In this document: in pieces, positions 1 through 7,532 of the stretch
How the letters are laid out: each line of letters starts with the position of its first letter
How positions within the stretch are numbered: position 1 is the first letter of the stretch
Assembly: GCA_945487445.1 (NCBI GenBank)
Contig: CALYTU010000002.1
Location: forward strand, 1 to 35,374
Reading direction: 5' to 3'
Source: an uncultured Clostridia bacterium
GTDB lineage: Bacteria; Bacillota; Clostridia; Oscillospirales; Oscillospiraceae
DNA: 35,374 nt
The notes under the pieces: model-generated
Database searches by the model: none
What the model was told of the DNA's origin: nothing
What the model saw: the letters and a program-made list of their open reading frames with translations, nothing else
Translations under genes and position numbers: made by a program

Positions 1-19
1 GCTTCTTTATCACACATAA

Positions 20-115
20 GCAAAGAGCCAGGGCATCAAGCAGTTGGTCGCCGGTGGCGGTGTCGCTTTCATCGGCCTTGTCCTGGTGCCGCAGCTCGCA
101 GGACTGTTTTCGTGA
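20..115 (+). pseudogene. Maff2-family pilin-like protein, C-terminal fragment
   Basis: The frame ending at the TGA at 113-115 reads AKSQGIKQLVAGGG followed by a hydrophobic segment and ends in LAGLFS. From memory this is the conserved C-terminus of Maff2-family proteins, small two-helix membrane proteins (VirB2/pilin-like position) placed just upstream of the VirB6-like gene in Tn1549-type ICEs. Upstream of codon Ala at 20 the similarity stops: the same frame has TAA at 17-19, and no frame of bases 1-19 encodes the usual Maff2 sequence. The 5' part is therefore missing, either because an insertion joins near position 19 or because the window begins at an assembly junction. The fragment itself is clear; the cause of truncation is not. 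Confidence 0.7.
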
Positions 116-125
116 GAATATGAAC

Positions 126-172
126 GTCAGCCCAGCCATGCTTGGTTTCCGCCGTGACAAGGCCGGGCTGAC
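126..172 (+). other. inverted repeat between maff2 and virB6-like gene
   Basis: GTCAGCCC at 126-133 pairs with GGGCTGAC at 165-172, and the stem can extend to 11 of 12 positions. The loop is long. A 24-codon frame (120-194) runs through it and ends in an ATGA overlap with the next start at 191; it may only couple translation. No T-run follows, so this is not an obvious terminator. It could be an RNA-processing or attenuation structure. Confidence 0.35.
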
Positions 173-190
173 AAACAAGGAGGTGAGTCA

Positions 191-1054
191 ATGAGCTGGA
201 TAGGTGACGCGCTGACGGAATGGGTGCAGGACTTGATGATCCCTGGGATCAAATCGAACATCACAGGGATTTTTGACGCGACCAACGATCAAGTATCGAA
301 TATTTCGGTACAAATCGGACAAACACCGCAAGGCTGGAACCGCGACATTTACAACATGATTAAAACGCTGTCAGATACTGTGATCCTGCCGATTGCGGGC
401 TCTATCCTGGCCTTCGTCATGACGCTGGAGTTGATCCAGATGATTACAGAGAAAAACAATATGCAGGATATAGAAACATGGTCCTTCTTCAAATGGGCCT
501 TCCGGGCCGCCGCGGCAATCCTGATCGTAACAAACACCTGGACGATTGTGATGGGGATTTTCGAGGCGGCCCAATCCGTTGTACGAACCGCCTCCGGCCT
601 GATAGGCGCAAGCGGCAGCCTGGGACCGGACACATCGGAATTGGAAACACTTCTGCGGTCAATGGGCGTCGGTGAGCTTTTGGTAATTTGGTTCGAAAGC
701 GTGCTCTTAAATTTTGCAGGAAAGGTGATCTCCATTATCATCCTGGTCGTGATCTACGGCAGAATGATCGAGATTTACCTCGTCACATCCGTAGCCCCGA
801 TCCCAATGGCTACCATGCTAAACAGGTCATGGGGCAGCATGGGGCAGAACTACTTGCGTTCTCTCTTGGCACTGGCCTTTCAGGCCGTCATGATTATCGT
901 TTGCGTTGGAATCTACTACACGCTGATCCGAGGGATTTCCTTCACAGACGATTTGATGGCCGGGCTGCTGTCTTGCCTGGGCTACTCTGTGCTGCTATGC
1001 TTCGTGCTGTTTAAGACAAGCAGCCTTTCCAAGAGCGTATTCAATGCCCACTAA
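191..1054 (+). CDS. VirB6/TrbL-like conjugal transfer membrane protein (CD1112 type)
   Basis: This 287-aa polytopic membrane protein is the VirB6/TrbL-like inner-membrane channel component of the type IV secretion (conjugation) machinery. About five hydrophobic segments can be seen, near residues 65-85, 102-130, 160-210, 222-248 and 254-276. The N-terminal ~55 residues are soluble. Length and order (Maff2 fragment, this gene, PrgI, VirB4) match the CD1112 family of clostridial ICEs. The ATG at 191 has an AAGGAGGTGA Shine-Dalgarno at 178-187, and the gene precedes prgI by 14 bases in a tight operon. Identification rests on hydrophobic pattern, length and synteny, with recognisable sequence similarity from memory. 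Confidence 0.88.
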   Translation: MSWIGDALTEWVQDLMIPGIKSNITGIFDATNDQVSNISVQIGQTPQGWNRDIYNMIKTLSDTVILPIAGSILAFVMTLELIQMITEKNNMQDIETWSFFKWAFRAAAAILIVTNTWTIVMGIFEAAQSVVRTASGLIGASGSLGPDTSELETLLRSMGVGELLVIWFESVLLNFAGKVISIIILVVIYGRMIEIYLVTSVAPIPMATMLNRSWGSMGQNYLRSLLALAFQAVMIIVCVGIYYTLIRGISFTDDLMAGLLSCLGYSVLLCFVLFKTSSLSKSVFNAH

Positions 1055-1068
1055 AGGAGGTTCCCGTT

Positions 1069-1500
1069 ATGCCCTATGTTCCGGTCCCGAAAGACTTGAG
1101 TAAAGTCAAAAGCAAGGTTCTGATGAACTTAACCAAACGGCAGTTGCTTTGCTTTGGCGGCGGTGCGCTGATCGCTATTCCACTGTTTTTCCTACTGAGA
1201 GGCCCCATAGGCTCCAGCAATGCGCTGATGTGCATGATGCTGACGCTGATCCCCGCCATGCTGTTTGGCCTTTACGAGAAAAACGGGCAGCCCTTGGAGA
1301 AGGTTCTGGCGCAAATATACCGCGTTTGCTTCAAACGCCCCAAGGTGCGCCCGTATCAAACCCGAAACTTTTATGACACCCTGCGCAGGCAGGAAGAATT
1401 AAACAAGGAGGTGAGGCGAATTGTTCAATCTGTTCCGGCGAAAGCCCAAAAAGAAAGTCCCCGAAGCAGCAAAGCCCAAAAGAAAGCTCACCCGGGCTGA
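1069..1500 (+). CDS. prgI: PrgI family (VirB3-like) conjugation protein
   Basis: This 143-aa protein starts with the typical MPYVPVPKDLSKVKSK segment and has two membrane helices (about residues 29-45 and 50-68). A basic, soluble C-terminus follows. PrgI proteins are VirB3-like membrane partners of the VirB4 ATPase in Gram-positive conjugation machines. AAAGGAGG at 1053-1060 lies just before the ATG. The last 80 bases overlap the start of virB4 in another frame; that tail is rich in Lys, Gln and Ser. The overlap suggests translational coupling of prgI and virB4. Confidence 0.9.
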   Translation: MPYVPVPKDLSKVKSKVLMNLTKRQLLCFGGGALIAIPLFFLLRGPIGSSNALMCMMLTLIPAMLFGLYEKNGQPLEKVLAQIYRVCFKRPKVRPYQTRNFYDTLRRQEELNKEVRRIVQSVPAKAQKESPRSSKAQKKAHPG

Positions 1501-3856
1501 AAAGAATGCGATCAAGGCCGCGATTGAACGTGCCAGAAAGGCCGAGCAAAACGGCATGAGTGCCCAGGACACCATTCCGTATATCAGGATGTATCCGGAC
1601 GGTATCTGCCATGTAACAGAACGCCTCTGGGCAAAAACGATCCAATACGACGACATTACCTATCAGCTTGCAGACGACGATGACAAGGAAGAAATCTTCG
1701 AGAAATGGTGCAAGTTCCTGGACTACTTTGATCCGTCTGTACATTTTCAGTTCACCTTTGTGAACCTGAATACATCGGAGGAGCAGATCGCCGCCACCAT
1801 AGACATTCCAGCTGCGGGTGACAGCTTTGACCATATCCGTGCCGAGTACACAAAAATGCTGCGGGAGCAAGGAGCCAAGGGCAACAACGGCCTCTCCCGT
1901 GTAAAATACCTGACCTTCAGCGTAGAGGAAGCGACGCTGGATGAAGCGAAGTCCTGGCTGAACAGCATTGAAATCGACCTCTGCAATAATTATAAAAAGC
2001 TCGGCGTCAATGCCAAGGCGCTCTCCGGCGCGGAGTATCTGGAGGTCATGTACCGCATGATGAACATGGACACCATGCGTCCCTTCCGGTTTTCCTGGGA
2101 TTGGCTGGCTCCCTCCGGCCTTTCCACCAAGGACTACATTGCGCCGAGCTCCTTCGAGTTCCGCACCGGGAGAATGTTCCGCATGGGGAAGAAATACTGT
2201 CAGGCGTCCTTCCTTCAAGTTCTTGCCACGGAGCTGGAGGATCGCGTTTTGACGCAGTTCCTCGATATAAAAAACAATCTCATCATCAGCTTCCACGTCC
2301 AGGCAATTGATCGAACGAAGGCCATCAAGGACGTGAAGCGAAAGCTGACCGATCTGGAAAAGAGCAAGATCGACGAGCAGAAAAAGGCCGTCCGCGCCGG
2401 TTATGATATGGACATCATTCCGGCAGACCTGAACACCTACGGGCAGGAGGCCCAGGCGCTTCTTTCCTCGCTGCAGCGAAAGAACGAGCGCTTCTTCCTG
2501 GTGACGTTCATTCTAATCAGCATAGCCGACAGCAAAAAGGCTCTCAAAAACGCCGTCATGCAAGCCTCCGGTATCGCCCAGCGAAACAACTGTGCGCTCA
2601 TGAACCTGGATTTCCAGCAGGAGGAAGGCATGCTCAGCTGCCTCCCCCTGGCACACAATCAAGTCCATATCACCAGGGGCCTCACCACATCGGCTACGGC
2701 TATTTTCATTCCCTTCACCACCCAGGAGCTCTTTCAGACCGGCCCGGAGGCCCTGTACTATGGCCTGAACGCCATGAGCAACAATCTGATTATGGCGGAT
2801 CGAAAACAGCTTCTGAACCCCAATGGGCTGATCCTCGGCGTCTCCGGCTCCGGTAAATCCTTCTCAGCCAAACGGGAGATTTCAAACGCGATCCTCGTAT
2901 GCCGGGACGATGACGTAATCATCTGCGATCCTGAGTCAGAGTATGCTCCGCTGGTGCTCCATTTCGGCGGCCAGGTGGTTCGCGTATCTGCTACCTCAAA
3001 TGATTACATCAATCCGCTGGACATTAACCTCAACTATGGCGTCGATGGCGAAAGCCCCGTCAGCTTTAAGGTGCAGTTTATACTGTCCCTGTGTGAGCTG
3101 ATTATCGGACGCCGGGAGGGCCTGCTGCCGGTTGAGATCACCGTCATTGATCGGTGCGCCCGGCAGATCTATCAGAAATATCTCAACGATCCGACCCCGG
3201 AAAATGTACCCATTTTGGAGGACCTATACAACAGTCTGCGGGAGCAGGAGGAGCCGGAGGGACAGTACGTTGCGACAGCTCTTGAAATCTACGTCCACGG
3301 CTCTCTGAATGTTTTCAACCACAGAACCAATGTGGACATCAATAACCGGATCGTCTGCTGCGATATTAAGCAGCTGGGCAAGCAGCTGAAAAAGCTCGGT
3401 ATGCTGGTGATCGAGGATCAGATCTGGAACCGTGTCTCCCGCAACCGGAGCGAGGAGAAAACCACCCGCGTATATTTTGATGAGTTCCATCTGCTCCTAA
3501 AGGACCCGCAGACCGCAGGCTACAGCGTGGAAATCTGGAAGCGCTTCCGCAAATGGGGCGGAATGCCAACCGGGATCACGCAGAACGTGAAGGATTTGCT
3601 GCTCAGTCCCGAGATCGAGAACATTTTTGAGAACAGCGATTTCATCTATCTGCTGAACCAGGCAGGCGGAGATCGGGAAATCCTGGCGAAAAAGCTCAAT
3701 ATCTCCGCGTATCAGCTGTCCTATGTGACACAGAGCGGCCCGGGCGAAGGCCTGATAAAATACGGCCCCACAATCATTCCCTTCCGGGATCGCTTCCCGA
3801 AGGACAATGAACTGTACCGTCTCCTGACAACCAAGTTTGGGGAGGCGGCGTCATGA
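1421..3856 (+). CDS. virB4: VirB4-like conjugation ATPase
   Basis: This 811-aa cytoplasmic ATPase energises the T4SS channel, probably with the VirB6-like and PrgI proteins at the membrane. Walker A is GVSGSGKS at residues 473-480, and Walker B is VYFDEFHLL with Asp687-Glu688. The N-terminal ~430 residues form the VirB4/CagE-type domain, with a basic start (FRRKPKKK). The TTG at 1421 is preceded by AAGGAGGTGA (1404-1413) at good spacing, which supports this start inside the prgI tail. The gene ends in an ATGA overlap with the NlpC/P60 gene. All catalytic motifs are intact and length is normal for the family. Confidence 0.96.
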   Translation: MFNLFRRKPKKKVPEAAKPKRKLTRAEKNAIKAAIERARKAEQNGMSAQDTIPYIRMYPDGICHVTERLWAKTIQYDDITYQLADDDDKEEIFEKWCKFLDYFDPSVHFQFTFVNLNTSEEQIAATIDIPAAGDSFDHIRAEYTKMLREQGAKGNNGLSRVKYLTFSVEEATLDEAKSWLNSIEIDLCNNYKKLGVNAKALSGAEYLEVMYRMMNMDTMRPFRFSWDWLAPSGLSTKDYIAPSSFEFRTGRMFRMGKKYCQASFLQVLATELEDRVLTQFLDIKNNLIISFHVQAIDRTKAIKDVKRKLTDLEKSKIDEQKKAVRAGYDMDIIPADLNTYGQEAQALLSSLQRKNERFFLVTFILISIADSKKALKNAVMQASGIAQRNNCALMNLDFQQEEGMLSCLPLAHNQVHITRGLTTSATAIFIPFTTQELFQTGPEALYYGLNAMSNNLIMADRKQLLNPNGLILGVSGSGKSFSAKREISNAILVCRDDDVIICDPESEYAPLVLHFGGQVVRVSATSNDYINPLDINLNYGVDGESPVSFKVQFILSLCELIIGRREGLLPVEITVIDRCARQIYQKYLNDPTPENVPILEDLYNSLREQEEPEGQYVATALEIYVHGSLNVFNHRTNVDINNRIVCCDIKQLGKQLKKLGMLVIEDQIWNRVSRNRSEEKTTRVYFDEFHLLLKDPQTAGYSVEIWKRFRKWGGMPTGITQNVKDLLLSPEIENIFENSDFIYLLNQAGGDREILAKKLNISAYQLSYVTQSGPGEGLIKYGPTIIPFRDRFPKDNELYRLLTTKFGEAAS

Positions 3857-5766
3857 GCCAACGGCTGCAAAAGAACTCCAACAAGGAGCTGCGTTTCGCA
3901 GCCGCCGATCCGGCTGTAATAAAAAATGGACGCAAAAAGCGGCTGCAGCAACGCAGCAGCGCGGAGCCGCTGCGCTTCTCTGATAAGTCAGCAGGGGCGC
4001 AGCATCAGGACGCAGTTGCCCAGCATAGGCGAGCACAGAGCCAAATGCCGGTTCCGGGTCAGCTCGGAAAGCAGAAAACCGGCGCATCCGCCCAGGGCAC
4101 GGAGGCGAGCCCGATTCCCGGAAAGGTCACAAAGCATCGGTATTATGATGCTGCCAACGGCGTCACTACCACGCGGCTTCGATTTGCCGAGGCAAAGCGC
4201 CCCGCAAGGCTTGTTTTCAATGCTGCGGCAGCTCCGGCGCGGTTTACACGGAACAAGGTCCAGGATAAGCTCCGGGAATATGACGGCGACAACTCCGGTG
4301 CCGCTGCCTTCCACAGCACAGAAGCAGCCGGAGAAACAGGCGTGAAGTACGTCCATACCAAACGGCAAAAGCGACGGGATCGGAGAACGACTCCAAAACA
4401 CAAGGTAAGCGTTTTTCAAAACAAAGGCCCGAACCTTGGATCAAATCCGCTTTCCAGACGTTTGCAGCGACGTAAAATCAAGCAGGGATATATGCGCTAT
4501 ATGGCAAGAACCGGCCAGATCATAAGCGGGCCGTTGGGTTACGTGCAGGTTGCGGCAAGAAAAGTGACAGGCACCGCCGCAAATACCGTGAAAACACTTT
4601 CTCGAAAAGCCGGAAAAACCGCATTGCTGTTTTTAGGCCTTGGCGGAGCCATTGTTGTTCTGATGACCGCCCTCGTCTCCTGTGGTGGAATGGCCGGTAG
4701 CGGAGCCGGTGGAACGGCAGAACTTGGGGCGTATGCCGCAGAAGAAGCGGATATGCTTGCTGCGGAGGCTGCCTACTGCCAGATGGAGGCCGATCTGCAA
4801 GCACAGATCGACAGCTATGAGGACGATCATGACTACGACGAATACCACTATGAGCTGGATGAAATCGGGCACGATCCCTATGTGCTGATCTCCCTTGTTT
4901 CCTCCATCCACGAAGGCCCCTGGACCATTGAGGACGTGCGGCCCACGTTGGAACAGATTTTCGCCCGACAGTACACGTTGACTGAGGACGTGGACGAGGA
5001 AGCCGTGGAGACCGAGACACCTGATCCTTCGGAGCCCGCAGAGCCTGATCCCACACAGCCACCCTCGCCGCGGCCACCCGGCCCGACGCCGCAGCCACAA
5101 TCCCAGGATGATACGCCTGTCGCGGACGATCCTCCGCCGACAGAGCCTACCACCCGCAAAATCTGCACCGTAACGCTGGAAAACTTCAACCTCTCGCGGC
5201 TCCCGGTCTATATGCTGAATGAAAGCCAGCTTTCCCATTACTCCGTATACATGGCAAGCCTTGGCTGCTGTCCGGAGCTGTTTCCGGACAGCGAGTACGT
5301 CGGCAGATATGGCACCGGCAGCTATATGGATTATGCAATCCCCACGGAGGCCCTGGAGGACGAGGTTTTTGCCGCCATGATGACGGAGGCGCGGAAATAC
5401 CTGGGCTACCCCTACGTTTGGGGCGGCAGTTCCCCAAGCACATCCTTCGATTGCTCAGGCTTTGTGTCCTGGGTAATCAACCATTGCGGCGTCGGATGGG
5501 ACTATGGACGGCGCGGCGCAACCTCGCTGTATTATCTCTGCACCCCCACAAGCACCCCGCACCCCGGCGATTTGGTCTTTTTTGAGAAAACCTATGAGAC
5601 GACGCCGGATGTGATCTGTACACACGTCGGCATTTATGTCGGCGTAAACCCCGAAAACGGCCACCCAATGATGATCCATTGCGGAGACCCGATCAGCTTT
5701 GCCGATCTCAGCGGATCATATTGGCAAGAGCACTTTTACGCCTACGGGCGACTGCCAAATCCATAA
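3853..5766 (+). CDS. NlpC/P60-type cell-wall hydrolase of the conjugation machinery
   Basis: This 637-aa protein is the VirB1-like, PrgK/CwlT-position hydrolase that locally opens peptidoglycan for the channel. It has a long basic cytoplasmic N-terminus (1-255), one membrane segment (about 256-278), an acidic extracellular stretch, a Pro-rich spacer (about 391-432) and a C-terminal NlpC/P60 domain (about 505-637). The likely catalytic residues are Cys534 in FDCSGFVSW, His591 in CTHVGIYVG and His609 in MMIHCGDP. No lysozyme-like domain is evident, unlike two-domain CwlT/PrgK proteins. The ATG overlaps the virB4 stop (ATGA), so it is translationally coupled. Catalytic assignment follows family knowledge; the residues are seen directly. 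Confidence 0.92.
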   Translation: MSQRLQKNSNKELRFAAADPAVIKNGRKKRLQQRSSAEPLRFSDKSAGAQHQDAVAQHRRAQSQMPVPGQLGKQKTGASAQGTEASPIPGKVTKHRYYDAANGVTTTRLRFAEAKRPARLVFNAAAAPARFTRNKVQDKLREYDGDNSGAAAFHSTEAAGETGVKYVHTKRQKRRDRRTTPKHKVSVFQNKGPNLGSNPLSRRLQRRKIKQGYMRYMARTGQIISGPLGYVQVAARKVTGTAANTVKTLSRKAGKTALLFLGLGGAIVVLMTALVSCGGMAGSGAGGTAELGAYAAEEADMLAAEAAYCQMEADLQAQIDSYEDDHDYDEYHYELDEIGHDPYVLISLVSSIHEGPWTIEDVRPTLEQIFARQYTLTEDVDEEAVETETPDPSEPAEPDPTQPPSPRPPGPTPQPQSQDDTPVADDPPPTEPTTRKICTVTLENFNLSRLPVYMLNESQLSHYSVYMASLGCCPELFPDSEYVGRYGTGSYMDYAIPTEALEDEVFAAMMTEARKYLGYPYVWGGSSPSTSFDCSGFVSWVINHCGVGWDYGRRGATSLYYLCTPTSTPHPGDLVFFEKTYETTPDVICTHVGIYVGVNPENGHPMMIHCGDPISFADLSGSYWQEHFYAYGRLPNP

Positions 5767-5791
5767 TAATCAACAATAAGGAGGTTTTTCC

Positions 5792-6205
5792 ATGCTCAAT
5801 CATACCGTAATCATGGGCCGCCTCACCCGCGACCCGGAACTCCGTCGAACGCAGTCCGGCACTCCCGTCGCAACCTTCTCCCTGGCTGTGGACAGGGATT
5901 ATGCCAACAAGGAGACCGGAGAGCGTCAGGCGGATTTCATCGACGTGGTGGCCTGGAGGCAGGCCGCCGAATTTGTCTCCAAATACTTCTCCAAGGGCCG
6001 CATGGCCGTCGTGGACGGGCGGCTGCAATCGCGCAGCTGGACGGATCAGGATGGCCGTAAGCAGAGCAAGGTCGAGCTGGTGGCCGCATCCGTGTACTTC
6101 GGTGAGCCCAAGCGGGAGGAGGCAACAGGCGGAGCACAGCCGGAAGCGCCTTCTGCTTCCGACTTCGCCATGCTGGAGGACGACGACAGCGAGCTGCCGT
6201 TCTGA
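5792..6205 (+). CDS. ssb: single-stranded DNA-binding protein
   Basis: This 137-aa protein has the SSB OB-fold at residues 1-105, beginning LNHTVIMGRLTRDPELR. A short linker leads to an acidic tail ending DDDSELPF, the usual partner-docking tip. ICE-borne SSBs coat transferred single strands during conjugation and may support replication or dampen the SOS response in the recipient; that role is inferred from context. TAAGGAGG at 5778-5785 sits 6 bases before the ATG. It lies between the hydrolase and two small ICE genes and is probably part of the transfer operon. Confidence 0.96.
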   Translation: MLNHTVIMGRLTRDPELRRTQSGTPVATFSLAVDRDYANKETGERQADFIDVVAWRQAAEFVSKYFSKGRMAVVDGRLQSRSWTDQDGRKQSKVELVAASVYFGEPKREEATGGAQPEAPSASDFAMLEDDDSELPF

Positions 6206-6222
6206 CAGGAAGGAGGACACAA

Positions 6223-6474
6223 ATGAACCCGAGAATCACGAAGCTTCGCAAGGAGCAGCAGAAGGTACGCGACAAGATCGCTGCGCTCCAGACAAAGGAT
6301 AAGGAGTTGGATAAGGAAATCCGCGACCTGGAAAACATGGACATTGTGGGCCTTGTCCGCGCGGAAGGCCTCACGCTGGAGGGCTTCACTGAGCTGATGC
6401 AGCAGCTCAGGGAGAACCCGATCCCCCAAAAGAAAGGACAACAGGAGGTGGAAGCTCATGAACAAGCCTCGTAG
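6223..6474 (+). CDS. DUF4315 family ICE protein
   Basis: This 83-aa, highly charged protein is predicted to be mostly coiled coil (residues 1-45, Lys/Glu/Asp-rich heptads). A short conserved part, GLTLEGFTELMQQLREN, follows. The family occurs next to DUF4366 proteins in Tn1549-type ICEs; its function is unknown. GAAGGAGG (6208-6215) precedes the ATG. Its last 17 bases overlap the next gene, and the AGGAGG for that gene lies inside this reading frame, so the pair is likely co-translated. Confidence 0.85.
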   Translation: MNPRITKLRKEQQKVRDKIAALQTKDKELDKEIRDLENMDIVGLVRAEGLTLEGFTELMQQLRENPIPQKKGQQEVEAHEQAS

Positions 6475-7519
6475 AAGAAAGCTATCACAGTCATTCGCCG
6501 CTGTCCTGGCGGTGATGATATTGCTCTCCTCGCTGACGGTGCCGGTCTTCGCGGAGCCGGAGGACACAACGGGTCCTGCGGCGACTGCTGCGCCGGTCTC
6601 CGAAACGGCAGGCCCCGTAACAGAACAACCCGTAACAGAGCCTCCGGCTACACAGCCCCCAGAGACCACGCCTCCCACGGAGCCCTCTGCAACTGAACCG
6701 GTGACAGAGCCTCCGGCTGATCCCCAGCCGGAGCCGGAATCCACCCAGGAACCGGAGCCGGAGCCTCGGAGTATGTTCCGCTTCAGCCCGGACGGGAGCT
6801 TGACGCTGGTGGACGATTTCCTGTACGACGGGCTGGATGCGGACGGAAATCTGCTCAGCAAGCAGTTCATTACCGTTCAGAGCCGGGACGGCTCTTATTT
6901 TTATATCATCATTGATCGCACCGGCGACAGCGAGAACGTTTATTTTCTGAATCAGGTCGATCTTGCAGACCTGAAATCCCTTGCAAACAACGAGGCACAA
7001 ACAATCCCGGATACCAGCTGTACCTGTACCTCTCACTGCACAGTCGGCCATATTGACACCAGCTGCCCGGTCTGCGCCATAAACATGAGCGATTGCGCCG
7101 TGATCGAGGACAAAAACACACCGTCTGAGCCTGCGGATGATCCGGCTGCGACGGAACCGGCGCAGGAGGGTGAGCCCGACGATCCAGAAGCAGCCCCCAA
7201 AAAGCAGTCCATGAACCCCATCCTGGCGCTTGTGCTGACCGTAATTGTCCTGGGCGGTATTGGCTTCTATCTGTTCAAGGGCAAGGGCAAAGGATTAAAG
7301 ACCGGCAGCAAGCGCAAAAAGCCTGATTTTGATTTCGACGAGGACGAGGATGAAGACAACGAGGAGCTGTCCGCAGAGCCTGCTTCTGAGCCGGAGCCGG
7401 ATGCAGCATCATCAGAACCGAAGCCTGAGCCAGACGACGATCAGGATGAAGCAGCCGATGATCCGTATGCGGAGACCGGTGAGGACGATGATCTTGAGGA
7501 TGACGAAGATCTGATGTAA
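6458..7519 (+). CDS. DUF4366 (CD1107-type) surface mobile-element protein
   Basis: This 353-aa exported, membrane-anchored protein is of unknown function. A Lys/Arg-rich signal peptide covers about residues 1-32 (cleavage near VFA-EPE), followed by a Pro/Thr/Glu-rich stalk (33-105). A globular part follows (about 106-185), and then a Cys cluster beginning CTCTSHC (about 188-212). One membrane helix (about 255-273) comes next, and an acidic cytoplasmic tail ends the protein. The arrangement suggests an adhesin-like or mating-channel accessory protein facing outward with an acidic inner tail; this is inferred. It is syntenic with CD1107-family proteins. The stretch EPEPDAASSEP in the tail recurs in the giant protein encoded downstream. 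Confidence 0.85.
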   Translation: MNKPRRRKLSQSFAAVLAVMILLSSLTVPVFAEPEDTTGPAATAAPVSETAGPVTEQPVTEPPATQPPETTPPTEPSATEPVTEPPADPQPEPESTQEPEPEPRSMFRFSPDGSLTLVDDFLYDGLDADGNLLSKQFITVQSRDGSYFYIIIDRTGDSENVYFLNQVDLADLKSLANNEAQTIPDTSCTCTSHCTVGHIDTSCPVCAINMSDCAVIEDKNTPSEPADDPAATEPAQEGEPDDPEAAPKKQSMNPILALVLTVIVLGGIGFYLFKGKGKGLKTGSKRKKPDFDFDEDEDEDNEELSAEPASEPEPDAASSEPKPEPDDDQDEAADDPYAETGEDDDLEDDEDLM

Positions 7520-7532
7520 AGGAGGGAGCCTT

